Shown here: positions 46,173 through 55,015 of the stretch, piece by piece
Layout: every line of letters begins with the position of its first letter
How positions within the stretch are numbered: position 1 is the stretch's first letter
Source: Neisseria sp. oral taxon 014 str. F0314
GTDB taxonomy: Bacteria; Pseudomonadota; Gammaproteobacteria; Burkholderiales; Neisseriaceae
Direction: 5' to 3'
Length of the DNA: 64,000 bases
Assembly (NCBI RefSeq): GCF_005886145.1
Contig: NZ_CP040504.1
Span: 1,736,001-1,800,000, forward strand
Program-made: the position numbers and the translations under genes
Notes under the pieces: model-generated
What the model was told of the DNA's origin: nothing
Seen by the model: the letters and a program-made list of their open reading frames with translations, nothing else
The model's database searches: none

Positions 46173-46635
46173 AAAGTGAAACCGGAAATAATGCCGACAG
46201 TTTTTTACATAGTCAAAAGCTAATCGTTTTGTAAATCCGATTACTTTGAAGTATACATAATGGATGATATAGAAAGTATTTGCAAATAAATGAAATGAAA
46301 TTGTCTGTTTATTGTAAAGATAATAATTGTTAGTGTTTAGAATGCAATTAATAATATGAAACATAGAGTATCACCCGATAAAAAAATAAAACAAATATTG
46401 GGTGTCCATCTACTTATAATAAAGTTGAGTAAGGATATGTGCAGTCAGTATTAATTTTGAATTGATTAATTGCTAAACGGCACGATCGTTAAACAAATAT
46501 ATTTCTCTATATCTGCAAAAGATGACGTTTGATTATCTAGTGCTATTTTGCGTGGATGAAGGTCTTATGTCAATAGAATAGTGAAAATATATTTATTGAT
46601 AGATTTCAAATGTGTTTCGCATCAGGGAGATTAAC
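46173..46635. other. AT-rich intergenic region upstream of the autotransporter
   Basis: About 460 bases of much lower GC than the flanking genes. A 32-codon frame (46356-46454, starting M-K-H-R-V-S-P-D-K-K) is present but has no good ribosome-binding site and no recognisable product, so I do not call it a gene. The adhesin ribosome-binding site GGAG lies at about 46626. The composition suggests a long promoter/regulatory zone or old insertion. Confidence 0.6.
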
Positions 46636-47904
46636 ATGAATCACAAGAAACAGGCCGTTTTCAAATCCGGCAAAAATGTAGTCGCATCATTATTAACTGC
46701 CGGTGTTGTGTTGGCCGGTACTGCTTACGCGGCCGATCATTATATTTCAGTTAATGATGGTGCCGTTGCGGCCGATAGCCGTGGTAATTACAAAAATGAC
46801 GGTGCGACAGGCCGTAACAGTACCGCTATCGGCGTTGATGCTTCTGCAAAGAATCAAGGTGCAACCGCCATTGGTGCCGCAACTTCCGCTACCAATAACG
46901 CTGCCATCAGTATCGGTACTTATTCTAATGCCAGCGGTGTTTCTTCTACCGCCATCGGCCAAGGTACATTAGCAAGCGCCAATGCCGCAACGGCTATCGG
47001 CCGTCAGGCGAATGCCAGCGGTAACGGCAGCACAGCCATCGGTTCTGCTTCGAAAGCAAGCGGTTCCGCTGCTATTGCATTTGGTTCCGGAACTTCTGCG
47101 TCGGGAACCAATTCGACTGCATTAGGCCAAGGTGCCCAATCGTCCGGTATTAACTCTTCCGCGGTGGGTACTAAAGCGAATGCTTCAGGTCTCGGTTCGT
47201 CTGCTTTCGGTTCTGGTTCAGTAGCCTCTGGCAAATATGCAAGCGCTTACGGTACTAATTCAAATGCCAGCGGAGATGCTTCGGTTGCAGTTGGTTTGCA
47301 ATCTAAAGCCAGCGGCAAGGGTGCTGTGGCGATTGGCCGTAATGCAGTGGCAAGTGATGAATATTCAGTTGCATTGGGTGCCAACTCGACCACATCGGCG
47401 GCAGTCGGTACGACAAATGCGACAGTCGGCGGCGTAAATTATGGTGGTTTTGCGGGTACTGCTCCCGCTGCGACCGTCAGCGTAGGCAAAAAGGATTTCG
47501 AACGTACGATTACCAATGTTGCGGCAGGCCGTATTACTTCCGACAGCACAGATGCCATCAACGGCAGCCAGTTATATTCGGTGGCAACCCAGGTCGGCAA
47601 CAATACCAACGCAATCAACCAACTCAACAACCGTCATGCTAATTTGGACAAACGACTGGATGATGTAGAAGACGATTTGCGTGCCGGTATCGCAGGTGCG
47701 ACCGCTATCGGCTTCCTGCAACGTCCTAACGAAGCCGGTAAGAGTATTGTGTCTGCCGCGGTGGGTGGTTTCCGTGACCAACAGGCTGTTGCAGTTGGTT
47801 ATGCACATAATTCCGATAACAACAAATGGTCTATCAAAACCGGCGTATCTGTGAATACCAAGAAAGACGTCAACTGGGGCGGCAGCGTCGGTTACCAATG
47901 GTAA
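46636..47904 (+). CDS. Trimeric autotransporter adhesin (YadA-like)
   Basis: A 422-residue protein: long signal peptide (residues 1-32, cleavage A-Y-A-A), a head of about 15 degenerate 14-residue YadA-type repeats (patterns such as NASG-STAIG and SVASG-YAS), a short neck and coiled-coil stalk (ITSDSTDAINGSQLYSVATQVGNNTNAINQLNNR), and the C-terminal YadA anchor (IAGATAIGFLQRPNEAGKSIVSAAVGGFRDQ, ending SVGYQW). Three copies form one outer-membrane barrel. It probably mediates adhesion or autoaggregation. An SmpA/OmlA-type lipoprotein follows after 55 bases. Confidence 0.93.
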   Translation: MNHKKQAVFKSGKNVVASLLTAGVVLAGTAYAADHYISVNDGAVAADSRGNYKNDGATGRNSTAIGVDASAKNQGATAIGAATSATNNAAISIGTYSNASGVSSTAIGQGTLASANAATAIGRQANASGNGSTAIGSASKASGSAAIAFGSGTSASGTNSTALGQGAQSSGINSSAVGTKANASGLGSSAFGSGSVASGKYASAYGTNSNASGDASVAVGLQSKASGKGAVAIGRNAVASDEYSVALGANSTTSAAVGTTNATVGGVNYGGFAGTAPAATVSVGKKDFERTITNVAAGRITSDSTDAINGSQLYSVATQVGNNTNAINQLNNRHANLDKRLDDVEDDLRAGIAGATAIGFLQRPNEAGKSIVSAAVGGFRDQQAVAVGYAHNSDNNKWSIKTGVSVNTKKDVNWGGSVGYQW

Positions 47905-47959
47905 GACGTGCCTGTTTCAGACGGCCTAAGTTAAAGAATTATGCAATAAAGGAAAAATC

Positions 47960-48424
47960 ATGAAATTATCTACTTTTGTATTGCCTGTAATCGCAGCATT
48001 CGCATTGGCGGCTTGCGGTAATTTGAGTAAAGTAACCAAAGAAGGTACGACCGACAATCCCGTATGGCCGAACCCTGAAAAAACCAGTTTTCGCCATAGC
48101 GGCACTCAAAACGGTTCTTGGCCGAATTGGGATAATGTTCGTCAGATTGAAGCCGGCATGAATAAAGATCAGATTTACCAATTAATCGGTCGCCCGCATT
48201 TCCGCGAAGGTTTGTACGGCGTGCGTGAATGGGATTATCTGTTCAACTACCGTGAAGACGGCGAACTCAAGACTTGCCAGTATAAAATCTTGTTCGATAA
48301 AAACCAAAACGCACAATCATTCTACTGGTTGCCTGAAGGTTGTGGTCCTAAAAAACCTGAGCCTGTACGTGAAGTGATTGTTCGTGAGGTTGCACCGGCT
48401 CCAGCAGCCCGTATCCGTCAGTAA
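47960..48424 (+). CDS. SmpA/OmlA (BamE-like) domain lipoprotein next to the adhesin
   Basis: A 154-residue lipoprotein with lipobox L-A-A-C at about residue 19, then IEAGMNKDQIYQLIGRPHFREGLYGVREWDYLF and an Ala/Pro/Val tail ending R-I-R-Q. It is paralogous to the protein at 33836. In some Gram-negatives, trimeric autotransporters are paired with a small lipoprotein or an SmpA/OmlA-domain protein that helps export (for example TpgA of Acinetobacter); the position here suggests a similar partner, but that is inference. It could instead be a general assembly factor. Confidence 0.85.
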   Translation: MKLSTFVLPVIAAFALAACGNLSKVTKEGTTDNPVWPNPEKTSFRHSGTQNGSWPNWDNVRQIEAGMNKDQIYQLIGRPHFREGLYGVREWDYLFNYREDGELKTCQYKILFDKNQNAQSFYWLPEGCGPKKPEPVREVIVREVAPAPAARIRQ

Positions 48425-48456
48425 TATTTGACAAATGCTGTAAGTTGTAAAGTAAA

Positions 48457-48497
48457 AGGCCGTCTGAAAACCGTATCTGTAATATTTCAGACGGCCT
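48457..48497 (+). terminator. DUS inverted-repeat terminator
   Basis: A 13-bp stem with 15-base loop, preceding the tRNA-Lys promoter. Confidence 0.75.
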
Positions 48498-48512
48498 CTA
48501 TTGATAGTGTCC

Positions 48513-48541
48513 TTGACAAAACAAGGTAGAATCCGTATAGT
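48513..48541 (+). promoter_or_regulatory. tRNA-Lys promoter
   Basis: A perfect TTGACA (48513-48518) and TATAGT (48536-48541) with a 17-base spacer, 13 bases before the tRNA. Confidence 0.85.
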
Positions 48542-48553
48542 ACGCGACTTATC

Positions 48554-48629
48554 GGGTCGTTAGCTCAGCCGGTAGAGCAGCGGACTTTTAATCCGTTGGT
48601 CGAGCGTTCGAATCGCTCACGACCCACCA
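48554..48629 (+). tRNA. tRNA-Lys (TTT)
   Basis: A 76-base cloverleaf with anticodon TTT in CTTTTAA, T-arm CGTTCGAATCG and encoded CCA. Confidence 0.97.
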
Positions 48630-48636
48630 GTTTCCA

Positions 48637-48671
48637 CAAAAAAGCCAAGTCATGATGACTTGGCTTTTTTA
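48637..48671 (+). terminator. Terminator after tRNA-Lys
   Basis: AAAAGCCAAGTCAT pairs with GATGACTTGGCTTTT over about 14 bases, followed by Ts. The A and T runs make it usable for the convergent asd gene too. Confidence 0.88.
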
Positions 48672-48686
48672 TTCTTTAAAGCGGAA

Positions 48687-49802
48687 TTACAAACTGCCCA
48701 ACACGATGCGCAACACGCGGCGCAGAGGTTCGGCCGCGCCCCACAAGAGCTGGTCGCCGACGGTGAAGGCGCTGATGTATTCGCCGCCCATGCCCAGTTT
48801 GCGGATGCGTCCGACGGGGACGGACAGCGTGCCGGTTACTTTGGCGGGCGTCAGCTCGTGGATGCTGGCTTCTTTTTCGTTGGGGATGACTTTCACCCAG
48901 TCGTTCGCGCTTGCCAAAATCGCTTCGATTTCAGAAACGGGCAGGTCTTTTTTCAGCTTCAGGGTGATGGCTTGGCTGTGGCAGCGCATAGAGCCGATGC
49001 GGACGCACAAACCGTCAATCACGGTCGGATTGTCGCTGCGGCCGAGGATTTTGTTGGTTTCCACGCCGCCTTTCCATTCTTCTTTGGACTGGCCGTTGCC
49101 CAAATCCACGTCAATCCACGGAATCAGGCTGCCGGCGAGCGGTACGCCGAAGTTGGCTTTCGGATAGTCTTCGCTGCGCAGGAAATCCGACACTTTGCGG
49201 TCGATGTCGAGAATCGCACTGGAAGGATCGGCAAGCTCGTCCGCCACTTGGGCGTGAATCGCGCCCATGCCGCTGATGAGTTCGCGCATGTTTTTCGCGC
49301 CCGCGCCGGATGCGGCTTGGTAGGTCATGCTGGTCGCCCATTCGACCAAATCGTTTTGGAACAGGCCGCCCAGCGCCATCAGCATCAGGGAAACGGTGCA
49401 GTTGCCGCCGATGTAGTTTTTCACGCCGTTTTTGAGGCCGTTGTCGATGACGTTGCGGTTGACCGGGTCGAGGACGATAATCGCGTCGTCTTTCATGCGC
49501 AGGGAGGATGCCGCGTCAATCCAGTAGCCGTTCCAGCCGCTGTCGCGCAGGGGTTGGAACACGGATTTGGTGTAATCGCCGCCTTGGCAGGTTACGATGA
49601 TGTCCATTTTCGCCAGCTCGGCAACGTCGTTTGCGTCCAATAATGTTTTAGCCGCCTGACCGAAATCAGGTGCCGCGCCGCCGACGCTGGAAGTGGTGAA
49701 GAAGAACGCTTCGGGAATGTGGGCGAAGTCGTTTTCTTCTTTCATACGCTGCATCAAAACCGAACCGACCATGCCGCGCCAGCCGACGAAACCTACTTTC
49801 AT
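48687..49802 (-). CDS. asd: Aspartate-semialdehyde dehydrogenase
   Basis: Reduces aspartyl phosphate to the semialdehyde for lysine/diaminopimelate, threonine and methionine synthesis. The 371-residue protein has [17 protein letters not shown] (NADPH-binding), [17 protein letters not shown] with the catalytic Cys, and [11 protein letters not shown]. Start is MKVGFVG at 49802 with AGGAG upstream; the longer frame from 49850 is not family-like. The protein belongs to the Gram-negative type. Confidence 0.95.
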   Translation of the reverse strand: MKVGFVGWRGMVGSVLMQRMKEENDFAHIPEAFFFTTSSVGGAAPDFGQAAKTLLDANDVAELAKMDIIVTCQGGDYTKSVFQPLRDSGWNGYWIDAASSLRMKDDAIIVLDPVNRNVIDNGLKNGVKNYIGGNCTVSLMLMALGGLFQNDLVEWATSMTYQAASGAGAKNMRELISGMGAIHAQVADELADPSSAILDIDRKVSDFLRSEDYPKANFGVPLAGSLIPWIDVDLGNGQSKEEWKGGVETNKILGRSDNPTVIDGLCVRIGSMRCHSQAITLKLKKDLPVSEIEAILASANDWVKVIPNEKEASIHELTPAKVTGTLSVPVGRIRKLGMGGEYISAFTVGDQLLWGAAEPLRRVLRIVLGSL

Positions 49803-49951
49803 TACAGTTGCTCCTAAGGAAATTGTTAACAATAAATTGTGAAAAGACAAAGAGCGTTTTAACGCCGCCTGGAGAAATTGTAAAGGCTTTTGTTGAATTT
49901 TTTTGAAATTACCTGCAAGATTGGAATCGTTAGACGCTTAAAGGAAAGATT

Positions 49952-50551
49952 ATGAATATTGAAAAATTTGATTTATTAAACCAGAACGAAGTCGAAGTTA
50001 CTATTGCCAGTGCGGGCAGTCGCATGGCTGCATATTTAATTAACATTATTTTCGGCGTGATTGCATTTAGCCCATTTTTTATAGTCGTCAAGAGTTTGGA
50101 GGTAAAAACTGATGGATTCAAACAAATGGCTGCCTTGGAAGGTTTCTGGCAGGATATGGGGTGGCTGATGTTACTTGGGCTGCTTGTCGTGGTGCTTTAC
50201 GGTATCGTGCAAATTTATTTTATGAGCCGTGATGGGCAATCGTTGGGGAAAAAGATAATGGGCATCCGTGTGTTGAAAACAGACGGACGAAATCCCGGGT
50301 TTGTCGGTGCGGTCCTGATGCGCGAGGTGCTTTATAATCTGATTGTTGCATTGGTTGCTGTTGCTATCGGAAAATTAGGTCAGTTGGCAACGGGTAGCGA
50401 GAATGTTGGTGTAAAGATGGAACAAATTGTCAGTTGGGGGGCTTTTATCGTTTGTGTTGTAATGCTATTTCAAACGAAAATCGACCGAAGGACGTTGTCT
50501 GATTATTTGGCAGATACGGTTGTGGTTAAGTTGCCGAAGCGGCAACGGTAG
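49952..50551 (+). CDS. RDD-family membrane protein
   Basis: A 199-residue protein with three or four transmembrane helices. The RDD signature R-x-x-A-Y-L appears early (AGSRMAAYLIN), followed by DGQSLGKKIMGIRVLKTDG and the final DRRTLSDYLADTVVV. RDD proteins are thought to act in membrane transport or ion exchange; no substrate can be given. It diverges from asd. Confidence 0.88.
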   Translation: MNIEKFDLLNQNEVEVTIASAGSRMAAYLINIIFGVIAFSPFFIVVKSLEVKTDGFKQMAALEGFWQDMGWLMLLGLLVVVLYGIVQIYFMSRDGQSLGKKIMGIRVLKTDGRNPGFVGAVLMREVLYNLIVALVAVAIGKLGQLATGSENVGVKMEQIVSWGAFIVCVVMLFQTKIDRRTLSDYLADTVVVKLPKRQR

Positions 50552-50600
50552 AGAATTTTATGGATAGTTTTTCATATTCATTTTGTAAAATAACCCGATA

Positions 50601-50643
50601 AAAATTGGCCGAAACTGAATGTTTATCAGTTTCGGCCAATTTT
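50601..50643 (+). terminator. Strong bidirectional terminator
   Basis: A perfect 18-bp stem (50601-50618 with 50626-50643), 7-base loop, ending in AAAA and TTTT. It lies between the convergent RDD and pilC genes and has no DUS. Confidence 0.9.
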
Positions 50644-50658
50644 TATATATCCGACGGT

Positions 50659-53600
50659 TTAGAAGATTTCTCCCCAACTAATACGGTGTACCGTATTGAA
50701 AAGAGGATTAAGGTTCTCATTGGTAGGCTCCCCGCTGTCTCCTACCAGCAATGAACCTTGTTTTTTTCCTGCTTTTGTAAGCATCGTTACCGTATTGCGT
50801 TTCAATGCGAGTTGTCCGGTATGTACCACCATAGCCGATAGTGCATCACTGCTATCAAACCTGTGGTCGCGGTTGGTATCGAATACCGGGTTACGATACA
50901 TGCCGCCTGTTTGCAAATCCACTTCTATCAATGCAGATATGCCGGAATTGTTGGAGCAAATATTGCCGTTGTTAGTGTTCCGGTTGGTATTGATGCTGTC
51001 ATTATGATTGACGTTGAAGGCAAAAAACTGGGCCACTCTTTTATTGCGGATTAAGGCATCGTCAATACTGATAAATCCGGAAGGGAGGGAAAGTTTCCAG
51101 CCTTTATGTTTGTCGGAAAGCGCATTTTGGGAGGCTGAGTAATAGGTTCTGTCGGTTTGAGAAGCTACCGGTGCTACGCTATTAATGGTTTGTCTGAGCA
51201 GGCTGGTTTCGGCAATTTTGGAACCATCAGTATCGAAAAGGCCGTAAGCATAGTTTTGCAGGTTTCGGCGTGTACTGTCTTCTACAGTAAAATATTTTCC
51301 GGTGCTGAAGATAACCGTGTAGCCGTTGCGTGATGCGATTGCGTCTGGTGCTCCGGTAATCGGTTCTTGCGCCGTACTTGTGAAAATATTTTTAGCAGTC
51401 CATTTTTTGGTGGCTTTATCGTAATCGATACGCCAGAGGTTGCCGGACTCATCACCTACATAGATACGGTCGCTTGCCCCGTCGCTATCTGTATCCAATA
51501 CCTTCGGCGCCCCTACACCGGAGTTCCCCAGCTCTATGCGCTGGTAATGGGTTCCGTTTATCCACGGGCCGCCGCTTTTCCCGATATCAAGTATATAGAT
51601 GTAGCCCTTGTAATTTTTATCTGCTTTGTAACCGCTGCTAACAATGGCTACCGCTTTTTTGCCGCCGTTGGATTCAATTTCGGTAATGACGGGTTTATGT
51701 ATAGTCAAGCCCAAACCATCATCGTCCGCCTTGCTGAATTCCCAGAGCAGATTGGACGAACCCGCATTATCTAGATTGGTGGCATCCACGGCATATACGG
51801 CCTCACCCCCGCGTCCGGCAGTACCGATGATAACGGATTTTGCTTTTTTGTTTGTCCCGTTGCCCAAACAGATTTCGGCGGTAACGGGAGTACCGTCGTT
51901 CAGGAAGATATGGCCGTCTGAAGTGTTGTCAGGCTGGCGGCTGAGGGCATAGTTTTTCAACTTGGGCAACGCAGTTGAAGGAATATAGGCGTATTTTTCT
52001 TCGCCATCTTTACCCACTATATGCAACATACCGTCATTGGCGGCAAAAGCGTAAACCGTCGTCCGGTTTCGCACGGAGGTAAAGTTGTCATATTTACAAG
52101 TATCCGCTACGGTTTCTTCTGCAGGTGCCAAAATCGGCGTTACCGCTGAATTGACCACCGTACCCAAAAGTCCGTCCACGGCACGCTTGCGAAAGGTGCC
52201 GTCTTGTTCGAATTCGTCCGAGCCGCGTATATATTGGATCAGATTTTGAGCGTTATAGTTGGCACTGGTGCTTTCTCCCGATTTTAAGTTAAAAACAGAA
52301 CTTGCCACATTTTGCAGCAATACCGTGTTCCTGCCCGAGCGGGTCCAGATATTGCGTGAATTCCATCCTGAACGATATTTGGTACTAAACAGGGTGCTCA
52401 ACTGCCATTGCGGAGTGGAAAATCTGGTGTTGCCGTCATCAGACAAATAATACGCAATAACGTCGCCTTGCCAACCGAATTGTTGGCTTTTCTTATATGA
52501 AGATTGCAATACGAAAGGTTTTTCCTTCGTTGTCAAATCTAATACGCCGTTCTTATTCAATTCTGCGTTTAAGACTGCTTGGGACGGATTGTCGGATCTG
52601 GCCGAAGCGGCATTAAACGAACTGCGTAACGCCTCAATCATAGATTCAGGATTATTCGCAGCAGAATAATTGCGCGGTACCCCGTCAGGAAAGGGAGTTT
52701 GGCCGTTACTCTTAATTATTCGGCTTTTCCCTACGGCGTCATCGGTCCAACGCCAACGGTCGGACTCGTATGCAGTCAATTCCGGTGTTCCGCCTTCTTC
52801 TTCCTCTTTGCTGCTGTAGAAGCCGCCGTATTTGGCTGCCCAATAAAATTGGTTTGCCCAGCCTTTATAGTCATTGTGTTCGACGACATCCAGCATAATT
52901 GATTTGATATATTGTTTCCCCAATAATTGAGGACGGAAATCGTTGGTACGCGCCCAATAAGCCAAGCCTGCAATTGCTCCGTAGGATTTTGAGCTGCTTC
53001 GGTTGGTCAGTTGATAACCGCTATGGATTTTCGGATCTACCTTGCTTTCATTCGTCTTGATTTTATTCATATACAGGCTGACATCTATCTCGCTGTCGGA
53101 TACATGGCTGTTCGCGTATTCCGGTCCTGAACCGGGAAGGTCTTGGTCTAAGTTTGAGTTGGTGTCGCCAATGAACAGAATATAGTTGGGACGGCATACC
53201 GCCGCTTTGCCGTCGGTAGCGGATTCTACCCAGTTGCCTAAGTTGTCTTTGGTTTGCGGCAGTAGGGGGTCGTCCCAATTCGAACTGGAAATAACGGGGA
53301 AACCGTCTTTGGCGGTAGCCGCTTTAACCGGATCCGGAGGAATGGCGGAGAAAGAGGCAGGGACCAAGTCTTTTCGGTTTCGCAGATAAAGCAGGCCTGT
53401 ATAGTAAAGCTCATCTACGGGGTCTAATGTCTTATATGTGCCTGCATCGCCGAATTTGTTGAGGTAGTTGATGACGCCGCTGTTGGATACGCCGCTTGCA
53501 TCGGCATCTTTGGCATCGGGATTGATAATGAAAGTACCGTCGGTTTCGTTAATCTCTTTGCCAAGATCTATCCCCGTATTGGTGCGGCCTCCCAATAGCG

Positions 53601-54579
53601 ATTTCATGCGGGCGCGCATCACGCCGCCATCATGAGTGCCGACGTTCATGTAGCCGAATACACTGAAGCGGGCCTTTTCAGCTTTGGCCTGCATGATGCC
53701 CTCGGGTTTGTAATATGGACCGTATTGGTGGCAGTTGTCTTCCAGCAGGCCGGGTTTGCATACCTCCACCACCATGTTGAAAGTTTGGCTGTTTGCATCG
53801 CCTTCGTTGCAGTTCATGTGACTGCGTCGTATATGTGTTGCAGAATCAGGAATTTTTGTCGGCGCATTGCAAAATGTTATTTTGAAACCGGAACTCATGA
53901 CAGTGATGTCGTCCTGAAGGCCGGAAGATGACCGTATAGTACGCGCGACAGACGGCATGGTGCGGTTTAGCAGTGTGGCACTGATGGAACGGTTGAGGAA
54001 ACTTTCAACATTAGTATTGTATTCGCCACCCATAACGAAGGCACGGCGCAAGGTCGTACGGTTGGGCATATCGCCGTTTTGGTAATTTTCGACAGACGAA
54101 CCTTTGGCCCCGAAAGCACGATTACCGCCGGTCATCTCTTTACGGAAAATATCGATGGCGCTCATCCCCAGCCAGTTTAAAGCTTTACCGCTAAAGGTAT
54201 TTCCGCCGCAGTTGCCGTTGTTGGTTGTATTGACGGGAGTGAAATAAGCATTGTCCCCGCTGCCGATATAGCTGTAACACTTGCCGGAATCAAAATATCC
54301 GATGAAAGATTTGCTTTGGTCGAATTTTTGTTCGTTAAGCTGTCTTTTACCTTTTGGGTTCCATATATTCGCAGCTTCATAAGCCGCCCCTGCCGTCGGG
54401 TATTCCACCGACAGGGCCAGCAGAATATTTGGCGGGTAAACTGACCCCACCCCTACCAGCGGCTGTTGGTCAAAGGTAGTGGCAGAGGCGTGTGTTGGCA
54501 GTAAGACGGTCAATGCGGCCGCTGTGCAGGCGGCGAGTGTACGAAGAGGGAAGTACGGGTGTTTGTTGAATTTTTCCAT
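50659..54579 (-). CDS. pilC: PilC/PilY1-family type IV pilus adhesin
   Basis: A 1306-residue protein with signal peptide (residues 1-33, ending ASA). The N-terminal half is unlike other genes here; the C-terminal half (residues about 830-1300) is the PilY1 beta-propeller domain, with a calcium site LDTDSDGASDRIYVGDES. PilC proteins sit at the pilus tip, promote pilus assembly and adhesion, and help transformation. The signal-peptide codons contain no poly-G tract, so this copy is not phase-variable in the way of meningococcal and gonococcal pilC. Low GC relative to neighbours suggests recent diversification or transfer. Confidence 0.92.
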   Translation of the reverse strand: MEKFNKHPYFPLRTLAACTAAALTVLLPTHASATTFDQQPLVGVGSVYPPNILLALSVEYPTAGAAYEAANIWNPKGKRQLNEQKFDQSKSFIGYFDSGKCYSYIGSGDNAYFTPVNTTNNGNCGGNTFSGKALNWLGMSAIDIFRKEMTGGNRAFGAKGSSVENYQNGDMPNRTTLRRAFVMGGEYNTNVESFLNRSISATLLNRTMPSVARTIRSSSGLQDDITVMSSGFKITFCNAPTKIPDSATHIRRSHMNCNEGDANSQTFNMVVEVCKPGLLEDNCHQYGPYYKPEGIMQAKAEKARFSVFGYMNVGTHDGGVMRARMKSLLGGRTNTGIDLGKEINETDGTFIINPDAKDADASGVSNSGVINYLNKFGDAGTYKTLDPVDELYYTGLLYLRNRKDLVPASFSAIPPDPVKAATAKDGFPVISSSNWDDPLLPQTKDNLGNWVESATDGKAAVCRPNYILFIGDTNSNLDQDLPGSGPEYANSHVSDSEIDVSLYMNKIKTNESKVDPKIHSGYQLTNRSSSKSYGAIAGLAYWARTNDFRPQLLGKQYIKSIMLDVVEHNDYKGWANQFYWAAKYGGFYSSKEEEEGGTPELTAYESDRWRWTDDAVGKSRIIKSNGQTPFPDGVPRNYSAANNPESMIEALRSSFNAASARSDNPSQAVLNAELNKNGVLDLTTKEKPFVLQSSYKKSQQFGWQGDVIAYYLSDDGNTRFSTPQWQLSTLFSTKYRSGWNSRNIWTRSGRNTVLLQNVASSVFNLKSGESTSANYNAQNLIQYIRGSDEFEQDGTFRKRAVDGLLGTVVNSAVTPILAPAEETVADTCKYDNFTSVRNRTTVYAFAANDGMLHIVGKDGEEKYAYIPSTALPKLKNYALSRQPDNTSDGHIFLNDGTPVTAEICLGNGTNKKAKSVIIGTAGRGGEAVYAVDATNLDNAGSSNLLWEFSKADDDGLGLTIHKPVITEIESNGGKKAVAIVSSGYKADKNYKGYIYILDIGKSGGPWINGTHYQRIELGNSGVGAPKVLDTDSDGASDRIYVGDESGNLWRIDYDKATKKWTAKNIFTSTAQEPITGAPDAIASRNGYTVIFSTGKYFTVEDSTRRNLQNYAYGLFDTDGSKIAETSLLRQTINSVAPVASQTDRTYYSASQNALSDKHKGWKLSLPSGFISIDDALIRNKRVAQFFAFNVNHNDSINTNRNTNNGNICSNNSGISALIEVDLQTGGMYRNPVFDTNRDHRFDSSDALSAMVVHTGQLALKRNTVTMLTKAGKKQGSLLVGDSGEPTNENLNPLFNTVHRISWGEIF

Positions 54580-54966
54580 CGTTTTCTTTTTCGTAAGAGT
54601 TGCGTTGCAGACGGAGCCTGAGCAAAGTGTCGTAATGAATTATTATTTAATAATAGTTATTATAAAAAACAAAATTATAATCAATTTAACATTTTCTTCT
54701 TTAATAAACTATTAATCTGTGCCCTAGTTATGTATTTATCCAATACCTGTAACAAATTTAGTTTTGTGAAACTCTATTACTAAATAAATAATAACAATAT
54801 CTGGCAATAATTACGAATGTCCGAATTATTTACCGCTTGTCTGCAAAATGCAAGTGGTATTTTATGTTTTATAGGGTTGCGACAGTATGGCGAGCAATTT
54901 TGGGTAATGGACAATCTTGGATGAGGAGTGGCTCAGGGAAAGCGAATATTGCCGGCAGAACAGTAA
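54580..54966. other. AT-rich intergenic region between pilC and dnaN
   Basis: About 390 bases with very low GC next to pilC. A 35-codon frame at 54817-54924 (begins M-S-E-L-F-T-A-C-L) has no clear ribosome-binding site and no recognised product. Nothing else coding is supported. The pilC promoter should lie in the part nearest 54600-54720, but I see no clear -35/-10 pair. Confidence 0.6.
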
Positions 54967-55003
54967 AAAGGCCGTCTGAAAACAAGTTTCAGACGGCCTC
55001 GGT
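54967..55003 (-). terminator. DUS inverted-repeat terminator after dnaN
   Basis: A 13-bp stem (54969-54981 with 54987-54999) preceded by A-run on the left, which becomes a T-run on the minus strand. Confidence 0.85.
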
Positions 55004-55015
55004 TTTTGTTACCCA

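Noticed and set aside
46356..46454. 32-codon frame before the autotransporter
   Set aside because: No ribosome-binding site, AT-rich composition like its surroundings, and no paralogue, unlike the 40830-41271 peptides.
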